This document shows, one piece after another, positions 47,085-59,632 of a stretch of 64,000 nt of DNA. Below the pieces are notes generated by a model. That model did no database searches. It had not been told where the DNA came from and saw only the letters and a list, made by a program, of their open reading frames with translations. Source of the DNA: Parasponia andersonii (lineage: Eukaryota; Streptophyta; Magnoliopsida; Rosales; Cannabaceae). Numbering within the stretch: position 1 is the first letter of the stretch; each line of letters opens with the position of its first letter. Where the stretch lies: NCBI GenBank assembly GCA_002914805.1, contig JXTB01000105.1:362937-426936 (forward strand). Reading direction: 5' to 3'. Made by a program: the position numbers and the translations under genes.

Positions 47085-47124
<40 letters not shown>
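47085..47124 (+). repeat. (GA)20 microsatellite in the probable FtsH11 leader
   Basis: Twenty uninterrupted GA units end 60 bases before the FtsH11 ATG, so they probably lie in the 5' untranslated region. GA/CT runs are common plant core-promoter and leader elements and targets of GAGA-binding BPC proteins. Confidence 0.9.
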
Positions 47125-47129
<5 letters not shown>

Positions 47130-47184
47130 GAGAGGAGGAGTGTGAGAGTGAAACTCAAACGATTCTGATAAACCCCACAAAACA

Positions 47185-50100
47185 ATGGCTACTCTACAAG
47201 CTTCTCTTCTGTATAAGCCTTTACTTTCTCCTGTTCTATACCCACTTCCGTTTTCTTCTTCTTCTTCTTCTTCTTCGAAAGGGTTTCAGTTTTGTTCTTG
47301 GTCTTCCGCGTATTTCAATCAAAACCCACTTTCACTTTCTCATTCTTTCAATCGAAGTTCCAGGTTTTCGCCCCGGGCTTGGTCGATTTCTTGCACATTG
47401 CAGCCGGAGAATACGAATTTGAGCCGAGAATCGAGTGCCCGGGATTCGTCTCCGGTTTCGGGGATTGGAGAATCCGAGAGTACGAGTTTCAATGGGGATG
47501 GTTCGGTTTTGGAATCGAAAGCTGAAGAATTTAGTGGAAGTTTGGGGATTGAGGTGGAGAGCGAGGTTTCTGAATTGGGTTTGGAGAATGGGGAAGTGGG
47601 TTGGGGTGGAAATGGCGAGAAAGTGACGGAAAGTGAGGGAAAGTCTAGGACTTTGGTGGGAAAAGAGGGAGAGAAGAGTCGGCTTCCATTTATGGTGTTT
47701 TTGATGGGGTTATGGGCGAGTATAAGAAGGGGGTTTGAGAGGGTGATGGCGAGGGATTGGTTGAGTTGGTGGCCTTTTTGGCGGCAGGAGAAGCGGTTGG
47801 AGCGGTTGATTGCAGACGCGGATGCAAATCCTAAGGACGCAGCAAAGCAGAGTGCACTACTTGCTGAGCTCAACAAGCAGAGGTAAATCTATATTGAAGT
47901 TTTATGCATTATGGTGTTGTTGTTGTGGATAAATAATTGAAAGGATTGAACTGTTTACGTTTTGCTCTGTTTGGTTGGTTAGAAATACAGGAAAGTACCC
48001 AAAAAAAATTAAGATATTAGTCATATTCAAAGAGCACCCTAATATTACTTGAGGGACATGTTTACTAATTCTTAAAGGAGAGGAAAGGAAATGACTTTTA
48101 CTTTGATATGTTTAAATACTACTTAGTTACACACGTGAAAAAGAATATTAACCTCCCTTGCTTATTGTATATTATTATTCTATACATTCCTTTACGGATT
48201 AATAAATGGCCTATATGTATTGCATATTGTAGATGTTTTTTAAATAAGTAAAGAGAAAATTCTTTGTCGTTGTTGTAGTAGGACAATGATCTTGTGCTTA
48301 AAGGCAGTCATATGTTAAAATAACTAATGGCACGTTTGGTATAGGATTTGAATGTTATTCTACAATATTAACTTTCTATATGAAAGCTATTTCTGGATTT
48401 GTAGAATATGATTCAAATCCTATACCAAATGCACATGTTTTTCTTTCTTTTCTTGCAGTAGGACATTGTTTTGTTTTTTTCTTGCATCTGTTTCTTGTAG
48501 TAGTAATTTTCTTTTTCTCTCTCTTTTTCTGTAGTCCTGAGTCTGTCATCAAGCGGTTTGAGCAAAGGGATCATGCTGTAGACAGTAGAGGAGTTGCAGA
48601 GTATCTTCGAGCTCTTGTGGTCACAAATGCTATTGCTGAATATCTTCCAGATGAGGAATCTGGAAAAACTTCTAGTCTTCCTTCATTGGTAATGGAGCAT
48701 GCTTTTGTATTCTGCGTTTTCTTTTTCCCTTTACCTGTTTTCTGTGCCTGTTGCACATGTTATTTGTATTATTCTCTTTCCATCCCCGCTCTTTTATGAT
48801 AAGATGACTGATTTATTTGATATCCACTATAAGATGACATTTCATTCTTATGTTTTCAAAATTGATTTTCCTTAGTGCACTGTATTCACACATTTTAAGT
48901 GTTTATATACCATGACATCACCTGTCACATGTTATTATACATCTGAAGATAACGAGACCTTCATCTTTGCCTTGTTTTGGTGTTGACATATTATATTCTA
49001 GTGTGTCCATAGTTCTATAACAAGCTGAATTGCTATTTGTTTCTAAACTGAAGACTTCCTTCAAGTCTTTTATTGGTTCAAGTTATCTTGTGTCATATAC
49101 CATAACATTGTAATTCAATTATACACAAAGGGGAATAAGCACTAAGATTTGAAGTTTATGATGGATCATAGAAGGTTGTTTAAATATGTTTGATGCAAAT
49201 AGTGTAGTTAGTTATTGCGATGCATCTATGTTATGTTTTTATGTTCCTTGGGTTATATCAGGCTTAAAAAATTGGAAAATATGTTCTTGTAGCTTTTATT
49301 CATCATGGATACTGAAAATCTGTTGAAACGTTATTAGACTGTAGAAGGAACACAGAAAGGACAATTTTCTTTTGCTTCTATATTTTTACCCTAAATCATA
49401 TTATACTTCACTTGTTGTGTTACTTTGAGGACGAAAGTAAAATGAAATTGAAAATATCACCCAGTGATTAGTGTATGAAAATGGCAACCACGGATGTGAG
49501 CTTATGTTATTTGGAGATTGTTTAGTTCTGTTAGTTATGTTGTTCTGCTACTCCACCAATCAATTATGTCTGAACTTATGTATTTAGTTTAAACCCCTTG
49601 ATCACCAATGTTTCACAGAACCAACAATTAATAACGTGGGGAACACTTGATAAGCTTTAACCTTATGTAACCAACATATGCCCGAATCTTACCTGGCATG
49701 GTCACTCACCTTAGGATGAGAGATAAGAGAGTAGTTATAAAATAAACTCTTGAAGTTGGAATCATGGGTGTTAGCTACGTAGCGTAGGTTATGAGTTTGG
49801 TGAGAGTTTATTATCAGGCCGTTCTTATAAATAATCACCTTCTTTTGTGTTACTTTAGTTACTATTATTAATTTTAAAAAAAAATCAATTTATCAATTTT
49901 TTTTTTCTTTTCTTTTGTGCATCTTTAAAATCTCAAACAATTGAATATGCATTTTGATGTCACAGTAACTCGAGTAATATTTTTATAGGAAATTAAGCAA
50001 AAACATAAATGAGAGTAATGATGTACTATAACATAATAAAAGAAAATAGTCGTATCCTAAATCAATTTGAGATTTTTTTTTTAAAGAATAACGAAGAATA

Positions 50101-53100
50101 TGTATGTTATGAAAGCACTTTTTGTTTATCAGAAAGAAAGAGATACTGTTATTGTAGTGCCTATATTGGTGATTATATGAATCAACCCTTTCTTGGTCTC
50201 TTTGGTTTGAGAGAAATAATAAAATCTTTGAAGATCTGGAGGGAGATGTAGATTCAATTTGGGACAGGTTAAATATTGGGGTGCTCTTTGGATCTTTGAC
50301 ACAAAAGATTTCAAAGATTTTATGTTTTTTGATATGATTAGAGATTGGTGTTCATGGTTGTAAAATTGGATGATACGTTATCTTCTTTTGAAATTTTTTT
50401 ACTTCATCGAAAGATTACAGGTAATACTATTCTCTATTTCTTCCATAAAGTAAAGTATCAAACTTTATAGTTTGATAAACTATGATTAAACAAAACTCGT
50501 GATACTCATAAGAACCAAAAACATGGTTTACTAAATGCTTAGCTCCTTTACAACAAAACTGGCTTTCCTCCGTGCAGCTAAAGATGACTATTCTAGAAGT
50601 CATAGAATTCCTAATTTGCCTTAGGTGTACTTTCTATGTTTCAACGCATCTTTGCTCCAATATTCAATTTTTTTTTTAATTTCTTTCTACTTTGGTAGAC
50701 TTGCTTTTTTATTATCTTCTTCTCAAAATTTTTAATAGAAGAAATGGAAGAAAGGTGAATATTGTTCTCACTGTTTATGTAATGCCAGGATGATACTGTT
50801 GTTTTGTGCTAACATTGAACTTGTACACGAGACACACAGAAAACCCTACCTCAAGTTTTGGAACCATTATTATATAGTAAAAAGTTACGAAACGAGAAGT
50901 CCCTTATGCAAATAAATTACAGAAAAAAACTGCAATCCATATTAAAAGGTTACAAAGTAGGAACGAGAAGTCCTTTAGTAAAAAGTTTTAAACCATATTA
51001 GGAAGACAGATGGTGATGATCTGCTAATTCTTAATGAAATTCTTTGGGTTGCTCTGGATTCATTATTCTTCACTCTGCATTCCTATGACCTGCCTCAGTT
51101 ATCTTATTTCATGATTCTCATAACATATTTATTATTAGTCTAATTATCACCTTACACATGCAGTTGCAAGAATTGAAGCAGCGCGCTTCATGCAATATAG
51201 ATGAGCCTTTTCTCAATCCTGGAATAAATGAGAAGCAGCCCTTGCATGTGGTGATGGTAAGATTGGACCCATGAGGTGTGATTTTGGTGCTTTTAATTAT
51301 TACAGTCTCCTTTTGTTTTATATAAGGTTTGTCTCATTGGCATTGTTGCTTGCTCTCACTTTCATTTTTTATTTTCTGATCTCAATGTTTGTTGGTTCAT
51401 CTGTTAGGTTGAACCGAAAGTGTCCAACAAGTCACGTTTTGCACAAGAGCTTATCTCAACAATTCTATTCACTGTTGCTGTCGGATTAGTATGGTGTGGG
51501 AATTTGCTTCTCTCTCTCTCTCTATAACACACACACACACACACTATTTGGTTAGTTCTAGCCAGTGATCTTGAATTTTCACTCTTGTTGAAATGCATTG
51601 GTTCTTTAGGTTTATGGGTGCTGCTGCACTTCAGAAGTACATAGGGAGCTTAGGTGGTATAGGAACCTCAGGTGTTGGGTCCAGTTCCTCCTACGCTCCA
51701 AAAGAATTAAATAAGGAAATTATTCCAGAAAAGGTAGATATATTTAATGTTAAATGCTCAGAGTATCAATAATCTTTAAAACAATTGTGTGGCAATTTGT
51801 ATTGTCAAAACAGCTTTATTTCTTGTTGATGAAAGAACAAAATATTTGGCTTGAATTAAATTAGTTGGGAATTTGGGTTATGTGTTGAATCTTATGACTT
51901 GAATTTGAAATTGGAGGAGTGCTGCTGTTTAACAAAAGAATATCATCTGATTCATGGAATTGAATGTACTGCTGAGAGCTATAACACCTAATGCTGTATC
52001 ACTTAACAGGTGCTAGTGGTTTAGAATTGAATGTGTGGAGGGTTTACAAGTACCGTGTTTCCAATTTATTAAACAATTATTCCTTTCAAAAAATTTATGC
52101 AACAAGTTGTCAAAGGAATGAAATAATTATTGACAAGGTATAGAAGGATAATGATAGTATTTAGAGTTGAGTATTTGGATGGCTTTCTGGTTAGTCAGTG
52201 TAAAAGAATTCAGGAATTTGTTGTTCTCTGATTTCTTAAAGGATTGGGCATCTATATTGCAATTTAGATTTTGGTAGACTTTCTCATCCTTTGTATCTCT
52301 CTCTCTCTCTCATTTTATTTTTTTTTAATTTTTTATTTCATCGACAGTAGTTTCTTGTTACTTATAAGTTATAAATAAAAGAAAAAATATGAAGCAATTT
52401 ATTGCTTTGTTTATCTGTATAATTTTTGTCTCCCTTTTTTTTTGTTTTTAAAAAATCATAGATTGTTCGTACATTTGTACATATTGTTATAAAAATAAAA
52501 TACATTGTATTTTTGCAGAATGTTAAAACATTTAAGGATGTTAAAGGTTGTGATGATGCAAAGCAAGAGCTTGAGGAGGTGGTAGAGTACCTCAAAAACC
52601 CAACAAAGTTTACTCGCCTTGGGGGCAAGTTGCCAAAGGTGCTTGCTTTTTTTTTTTCCCCTTGTATGGTTGTACTCTGTACCATCTGAGCCTAACAAAT
52701 ACATGAATTTAGGGGATTCTTTTGACTGGAGCACCAGGAACTGGAAAGACTCTACTTGCCAAGGTAACTTCTTATCCTTTCCTGCTTTCCTTATACTTCG
52801 GGCATTGTATTGAACTCGATTGTTTTCCTGCTTATCTTCAGATATTAGTGGATATAATCATATCTCGTGTAATTTTACAACTATAGTATATTTTGATGTT
52901 GATTTTATTTATATCGGATCTTGAAGGCTATTGCTGGAGAAGCTGGAGTACCTTTTTTCTACAGGGCAGGATCTGAATTCGAGGAAATGTGAGTCAAAAT
53001 TTTTATTTGACTTGTAAAATATGGCTATCTATGATAGTACCACTGACCTTTTAAACAAAGCAATGTAATTACCATTTCTTTTGTTGCATTAACTTGATGT

Positions 53101-56100
53101 GTTTGTGTGCCATTACTAGAACAATATTATTATGTATAGTTGAATTCCTTACTGTGTAAAACTCTGAGATTTGGAAAGTTGAAATTTAAAGTAGTTGCTT
53201 TTGTTCAATCCTTTATATGGGCTTCAAGTAAATCTATGAGCTTCCAAGAGATAATGATCCATTTTTACTGTTTGTATGGCAGGTTTGTAGGAGTGGGCGC
53301 TAGGCGTGTCAGATCCTTATTCCAAGCAGCAAAGAAAAAGGTTTATTAATTATACACCATTTGTGTTAAAAATGTAGAATTTAAGATCATTGCATGTTTG
53401 TGTGTGTTTTTTAATTTAAGGGGATAGGTGGACAAAACAGCTTTAAAGAAGTGGACTTGATCCACTTACAGTTCAAATTGTGCTTTCGAATATGAACTTT
53501 GACTATACCTTTCTGTCTTCCCTTTAATACATTGATTGCTCAGATATTTAGGCACAGTTGTGCAAGAGACAGACTTCTATATTGGGGGTGAGATGACATG
53601 ATTTAATTTGTCATACAATTACTTCAGCTTTTAGGGAAATCTTCGTTATACACAAAAACTTAAGAGGATAAAGGGAAAGATAAAAGGAAACAATGATGAG
53701 AGGCAATCATAGAGTGCTATAGACTATAAAAATCGGCCTGCATTAAACAAATGAGCTAAAATGATGACTACTGGAAGTGTCTTACTAGTTCTGATTAATT
53801 TATGTAAGATAACCAGTAATTTATGGCATACATGTATTGGATGTTAGTAGTTTCTAGTTGTTTTATATCATTGAGCCTTATGAATGGTGCAATGATATAA
53901 TGAAGGCATACTCAATTTGAATTTCATTCTGAACAGTGAAAATATAATTTACTTCTAAAAAGTACAACAAACTTGATTAATATTTGTGGTTGAAAAGCTA
54001 TGGAAATTCTCGAGTCTATTTATGAGTCCATACAGGCATATTGTTTGTATTTAAATCAATTATGCACGAAAAAAGAAAGAAATTATGTACATGTGCTTTC
54101 TTGGGGTATCTTTTCTCTGCATCTTATACAGATCTTGACATTCTGCCTTCTGTTGATTCCATGAGTTATTCTTCGAGAAAATCTAGTAATAAACGAAAAT
54201 CAAGGGATCAAATGGTGTGTATTTCTGATGGGTGTGTTCCATAATTTGTAGGCACCTNTTCCACACGTAAGCAATGGGAAGGACATACGAAGAAAACACT
54301 GCATCAACTCCTTGTGGAAATGGATGGTTTTGAGCAGAATGAGGTATTTGAACATTATGCTATATTCATGGGCTCTTTCGAAGTTTAATGCATTTCTAAC
54401 TCTGTTTCACAATGTATTTCTAACTCCGTTTAACACCTCCTGTAGGGAATAATTTTAATGGCTGCGACAAACTTGCCTGATATTCTTGATCCAGCTTTAA
54501 CAAGGCCTGGTAGATTTGATAGGCATGTAAGTTGTTTCTTTCTCTGCAAACTACTTTTCGGTATTTAACTTTTCTAATTGAAAATTTTATAATATTTTGA
54601 TTTTGTAGAAACCGAAAATTGTTCTCCAGTAAGGTGGTTTTCTTCTTTTTTCTTTTTTCTTTTTTCTTTTTTTGGGGGGGGGGGGGTGTTAGTATGTTTT
54701 ATTCTACAAATACCAAATTTGATTGTAATTCTCTTCATCTTTTTCATCTGTTCTCCATTTGGCGTAATTATAATCATTCTAGTTGATTTACAGCTATAGT
54801 TTCTGATTTAAAGAAGAAAAATTTTGGAGTACATTTAGGGAAAAAAACTGTAAACACTTATGGTTTCTTTATTTACTTCGACTGTATTTTTGCCAAAGTT
54901 TTGATCTAATAAGTTGTTTTTATTTGTGAAGCACTGGCAAGAGTAAAAGATGTGTCTGGTCTTATCTTTCCTAGGGAAATTTTTCTACGCTGGGAACTTC
55001 TTTCGTGTCCTTTTCCAGCTCTTATTTTAACAAAATATTTAGGACATCGGCTTTTTTGTTGGTTCTGCTTGGTATGTCCATAATCAACTATTCTTTTGGT
55101 TATAGATTTTGCCACCATTTATTCTGTTTGAAGGCTGCATTTAGTCCTGTTATTAATGATGCATTGCCTGTAGGGTCTTCAAGTAGTTATCATCATTTTG
55201 CTACTAATTTTTCATTTTATCTAACTACTGTCCAGGTGTTCCTTAGATGTTAAACAGAGTAGTCTGATAACACATACCATTTTTCAGATTGTTGTTCCAA
55301 ATCCAGATGTTCGAGGTCGTCAAGAGATATTGGAGCTCTATCTACAGGATAAACCATTGGCTGAAGATATAGATGTTAAAGCAATTGCTCGTGGTACACC
55401 GGGCTTTAACGGGGCTGGTCAGTTTGGTTTTACTTACTATATTAGAATGACATCTTTTTCATGTAAAGTAGATTCCCTTTTTTTTCTTCCCTGGAACTAA
55501 TTGATTTTTCTTGGATGCTTTCCTTAACTCAAATTCTCTACCAGATCTTGCTAACTTGGTGAACATTGCTGCCATTAAAGCGGCTGTTGAAGGTGCTGAT
55601 AAGCTGACTGCTTCGCAGTTGGAGTTTGCGAAGGACAGGATAATAATGGGTACAGAGCGGAAAACAATGTTTTTATCTGAAGAGGGAAAGAAGGTATGCA
55701 TCTATTCATGAAGCAGGCTAGGATGGGATGTAAACATTTGGATCAGTTGATTGAAGTTCGGTTTCTACTATGACGTCACATTTTAGTCTTTTCACTTTGA
55801 CTTGGCCCTCTTTACTTTGAATAATAAGAACAATTGAGGGTTTCTGGCATCGACTTACAAAATAGGATATTAGTTTGGTTCTTTATGGTCAGCCAGATTA
55901 TCCTTCGCACTTTCTTTTGATAAAATTTCCTTGAATCTTACTTTTTCACGAACCTGTGTGCAAAATTTACATTTCTTTGAATAATATATCCCACAAAACT
56001 ACTAACCATTGTAGAGTTGTTTCGGGATTATTTTACGTTAGATACATGGTACTGAACATTTTCCTGTGAATTGGTATGAACCAGAGATGTGACTGGAGGT

Positions 56101-57952
56101 GTCATATATTTCTTTTCTTAGAAATCTGATTGGTTTTATGATTCTTGTAGACTTAAGCAGAGATCAAATTAGGCTGTTGCACCTTGTAAAGTTTTTGTTT
56201 GTTTATTTACTTATTTTTTCTGGTTTCTATAGTATTTGGATCTCAAATCACAAATTTGCTAAACAACTATGCTTCTTTCAGCTTACAGCGTATCATGAAA
56301 GTGGGCATGCAATCGTTGCTTTCAACACTGAGGGTGCACATCCAATTCACAAGGCTACAATAATGCCACGTGGGTCTGCTCTAGGAATGGTTACTCAGCT
56401 CCCATCTGGGGATGAGACATCAATTAGCAAGAAGCAGTTACTAGCCCGTCTCGATGTCTGCATGGGAGGAAGAGTTGCGGAGGAGCTCATTTTTGGTCGT
56501 GACCATGTAACAACTGGTGCAAGTAGTGATCTACACACAGCCACAGAGCTTGCTCAATATATGGTATTTCCTCTCTCTTGTGGCCTTGTAAATTGAGAGA
56601 CACTAAGTCCCATTTCCACGTTTAGTTCAGATTCATTTCCAATAGAATAATTTCTGGTAACTGAAGTTGTCATTCCTCTAATTCCATCAAATTTTCAAGT
56701 TTGGGGAATACCTATTTTCAGTACTTTCAGTTGTTTATTCAAATAAAATCTCTTGCCAGGTCTGTCTGTTCCTAGAAACCGGCTTTCACCATATTAATTA
56801 CTAACGCCAATTGTATCTTCCTATTTAAGGTATCGAATTGCGGGATGAGTGACGCTATTGGACCAATTCATATAAAAGAACGGCCTAGTTCAGAAATGCA
56901 GTCACGTATTGATGCTGAAGTATGTTTTGGTTTTTGTGGTATTTTAGTTATTGTTGTGTAAAGAATTTGTGTTGGGCTCTTAATTTACTTATGGAAGATG
57001 CAGGTTGTGAAGCTCTTAAGAGAAGCTTATGATCGTGTAAAAGCCCTGTTAAAGAAGGTTTGTTCTTGAGATCTCCAGTGCTATTCATATTTTGAAAAAT
57101 CACGTGTATCTTAGCTCTTTCCTTCCCTTTTCATGTTCACCAACAAATTTATTGATTATTGGAGTACAACTTAGTCAGGGAGTGAGAACCAAATACTATC
57201 ATCTCTTTCAAATTCTCTGTTGGAAGGAGATTCTTTTAAAAGTCGCATGTTATTTCTCTCTGGCAAAGGCACATGTGAAATTCACATTTTGTTACCTGAT
57301 TATGTGATGTCATAGATTAATGATTATCCTTGTTATTGTCTTATTCATTCTTTTTCCCTTTTAAAATGGCTCGGTTATGATAATAGGATAAGTAGGCAAA
57401 GTGGATCTCCTATTTAGAGGATGAGAATCCATTTTGTCCTTGGTGGACACCATATGCAAGACTAGATATCATCCTTCCACTTATCTGGTGTGCCAAAGAA
57501 AATTGTTTTTAAGCATTATTTTTATGGAGTTGCGTAATTTTCTTTATTATCGAGTTTTTTTGCCCTTTTTACCTATTGGCATGCTAGTCATATCTTCATA
57601 AATGGTTGATTCCTAGGTCTATCGTCGGACTAGTACTATAGCTTATTTTTCTTCCTCAAAAAAAAAAAAAAAAAAAAGAAAAAGGAAAAAGGAGCTTATT
57701 TTGCGTTTTGCTGTATTCAGCTTTGTTGCGTTCCATCTTGTCTTTTTTCTCTCCCAGATTTTAAAAATGTTAACTCGTGTGACATTTTTTCAGCATGAGA
57801 AGGCATTACATGCATTGGCAAATGCACTGCTTGAGTACGAGACGCTTAGTTCGGAAGAAATTAAGCGCGTCCTTCTTCCTTATAGGGAAGGACGGTTACC
57901 CGAACAACAGCAAGAAGAAGAACAAGAAGAAGGGGATCTTGTACTGGTTTGA
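47185..57952 (+). CDS. FTSH11: ATP-dependent zinc metalloprotease FtsH11, chloroplast/mitochondrial
   Basis: Seventeen GT-AG exons: 47185-47882, 48535-48688, 51164-51256, 51408-51493, 51610-51733, 52519-52638, 52713-52763, 52927-52988, 53283-53340, 54252-54343, 54446-54526, 55288-55417, 55545-55693, 56282-56563, 56830-56919, 57004-57057, 57794-57952. Written bases total 2483; restoring about 34 lost at an N in exon 10 gives 839 codons. Residues 1-70 form a Ser-rich organellar targeting peptide. A conserved block ([19 protein letters not shown]) precedes [20 protein letters not shown]. One membrane helix lies near 328-350 ([20 protein letters not shown]). The AAA+ part has Walker A GAPGTGKT at 431-438 and the second region of homology TRPGRFDR. 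The zinc protease has HESGH at 649-653 and the third ligand Asp near 727 ([14 protein letters not shown]). FtsH11 is a membrane-bound protease needed for thermotolerance in Arabidopsis. The Walker B codons are missing at the N (54258). Confidence 0.96.
48331..48433. mobile_element. Small foldback MITE in FtsH11 intron 1
   Basis: CACGTTTGGTATAGGATTTG at the left pairs with the reverse complement of the right end (GCATTTGGTATAGGATTTG). The pairing continues through ATTCTACAA / GTAGAAT, giving arms of about 33-38 bases around a loop of about 30. There is no coding capacity. The length and near-perfect arms suggest a young foldback or MITE; superfamily unknown. Confidence 0.75.
50200..50340 (+). 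pseudogene. LINE-like fragment (C-terminal tail of a non-LTR polymerase) in FtsH11 intron 2
   Basis: The sequence encodes [16 protein letters not shown] followed by VDSIWDRLN. This pattern is common just after the zf-RVT domain in plant LINE ORF2 and related polyproteins (LW-ERNNRIFED...WD). Frames on either side are broken and no upstream reverse transcriptase is present, so it is a short relic. Intron 2 (48689-51163) is otherwise featureless AT-rich sequence. Confidence 0.5.
51509..51545 (+). repeat. (TC)n-(AC)n compound microsatellite in FtsH11 intron 4
   Basis: A TC run passes directly into an AC run inside the 116-bp intron 4, which is unusual in so short an intron. The acceptor side remains pyrimidine-rich. 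Confidence 0.85.
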
Positions 57953-58860
57953 ACATCTTCTTCTCTTCTCGTCTTTAGTCTAGTCTGACCGTTGGGGAAG
58001 TTGTGTACAGTGTATTTACAGGTTATTAATTTATCCCCAATGATTTCTTTGAATCCTTTTGGTTCCCTGCTTGGCCCGACCCCACCAAGTTTTCCCTTGT
58101 ACTATAGGAGGTCTATTTATACCCTCTACTTAATTAGCCCCAGTCGTTTTTACCAAAATATAGAATATTTTCAGGAGTTTTTATGTCATTCGATAAGCTA
58201 TGTATTCAATTGACCAAACCTTTTGACCCCATTGTATGGGTGAGTTTTGATGAATTACAACATTGTTTGATAGTTGATACTAAAGCGGCTCATTTGTTAC
58301 CTTACGAGAAGCAATTGTTCAATAATTTCTCTCTTTTTTCTTTTCTCTTTCTCCACTTACCAAATAGTTGGGAGTTACCAAGGATTCAATCAAGTTCTAC
58401 ATTGGGAAAGTGGTTAAAAAGGAGAGATTTTGGGAAGAGAGAATTTCTAGTTTCACGATTAAAAAAGTAAAGTGGATGAGAATAGTACTGGAGATTATCT
58501 GCAAAGAGGAGAAATAATGGGAGTAACCAATTGTTAAATGACTTCTAGGTCTTTGTAATTGCGTTATTGAGTAGGCGTGACGTGATTGAATGTTACGCTA
58601 CGTTTGGCTTATGCCTTTTTTCAACTTGCTTCATTTCTTGAAGCCAATGGCCCAATCGAAGATGCAAATATATAGCTTTCCAGTGTGAGAGAGAAAATCT
58701 ACATATTTCTTTTACTTTTAAAAATAAAAGTAAGGAAAAAATGAAAATTTTACAAAACAAGCCAAGGAATGTCATCGCCTACAAGAGTTGAACATTTGGT
58801 AATGCCATCGCCTCACTGAAACAATTATCCATATTTTGGTCAGAGGTTCTCGAGGGATGT
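57953..58860 (+). other. FtsH11 3' flank
   Basis: Contains the 3' untranslated region and downstream flank. The part up to about 58555 is the source-side copy of the diverged duplication at 59633-61258. No separate gene seen. Confidence 0.6.
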
Positions 58861-58865
58861 TGCGT

Positions 58866-59030
58866 AAACAGGACAGGGAAGGTATGGGCCAAGATTTCTC
58901 ACATCCCAAATATCCAAGTCAATTTCAAGTATGTGCAAAAAGACGGCATCTATGTTCAGGGAGATCCTGGAACAACATCACCATCTTCTGAATGGAAGCT
59001 AGATTTCAGTCGAGAGTTTTTAGGTAGTTC
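58866..59030 (+). other. Unrecognised exon-like fragment
   Basis: A frame of about 50 codons reads GKVWAKISHIPNIQVNFKYV, continues through QKDGIYVQGDPGTTS to EWKLDFSREFLG, and ends at a possible GTAGTT donor. Codon use looks protein-like, but I do not recognise the family and there is no start codon or partner exon. It may be another captured gene piece like the MetE fragment that follows. Confidence 0.35.
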
Positions 59031-59223
59031 CCTTTTTTTTTTTTTCGGTCATGTTAATATTCTAAGAAATAACCCTATATTTTATTTTATCAGTATATAA
59101 TTTTTCATTCTACTTTTAGGTATTGCTTCTTTTTTTTTTTTTTTTTTTTTTTCATAATTGTATTATTTGTCTTGTCTTATGATTTAGAACCTCAATAATC
59201 TTAGTACTGTTGCTTTGCCAAAC

Positions 59224-59622
59224 TGAGGAATGACATGGTTGAGTACTTCGGAGAGCAACTATCTGGTTTTACCGTCACTATCAATAGATGGGTCCTTCTA
59301 TCATCAATGGTGATGTCAGTCGCCCCAATGCCACGACTGCCTTCTGGCCTTCACTGGCTCAACCAAAGTAAGAAGTAAGAGTGTCAATGAATCCTCTGGT
59401 TATTTGGCTTTCTTATTCCACTGCTTAATATCCTTTGGCTTTCAGGTTTGAGAAATGGTATCAGATTGCTTTGGCAATTAAGGATATGAAGTTGAGAATC
59501 TTGAGAATCCTGGTATCATTGTTATCCACGTCTTCTACTCAAATTTCAACGACGTCATTCACCCAATGATCAACATAGATGGAGAAGTGTTCACAATCGA
59601 GAACTTCAGATCTGACAAACAG
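59224..59622 (+). pseudogene. Fragment of cobalamin-independent methionine synthase (MetE)
   Basis: The first piece (59224-59367) reads [15 protein letters not shown], then after a frame change [15 protein letters not shown]. The plant enzyme has [15 protein letters not shown] and IYGDVSRPKAMTVFW here, so about ten residues between them are lost. The second piece (59446-59622), after an intron-like interval ending TTTCAG, reads YQIALAIKD. After another frame change it gives [12 protein letters not shown] joined directly to [20 protein letters not shown] and [10 protein letters not shown]. Intact enzymes have about 45 further residues between these blocks, including zinc-site residues, so there is a large internal deletion. 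It is clearly non-functional. The retained intron-like gap argues for DNA-level duplication rather than retroposition. Confidence 0.8.
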
Positions 59623-59632
59623 TAAGCTTTTT

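Larger units (their letters stand above)
46039..47184 (+). promoter_or_regulatory. FtsH11 upstream region and leader
   Basis: No gene is visible. The region should contain the FtsH11 promoter, limited at the left by the Tat element, which therefore sits only about 1.1 kb from the start codon. It holds a three-copy repeat (46410-46556), a GAGC/GAGT run (46893-46918) and a GA microsatellite just before the ATG. No TATA box can be assigned with confidence. Confidence 0.5.

Noticed and set aside
47340-47876. 178-codon minus-strand frame
   Set aside because: Exact antisense of FtsH11 exon 1, whose sense strand has the correct protein family and splice junction.
50009-50251. 80-codon frame in FtsH11 intron 2
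   Set aside because: Its own frame has no domain; the LINE-like similarity lies in a different frame over its right end only.
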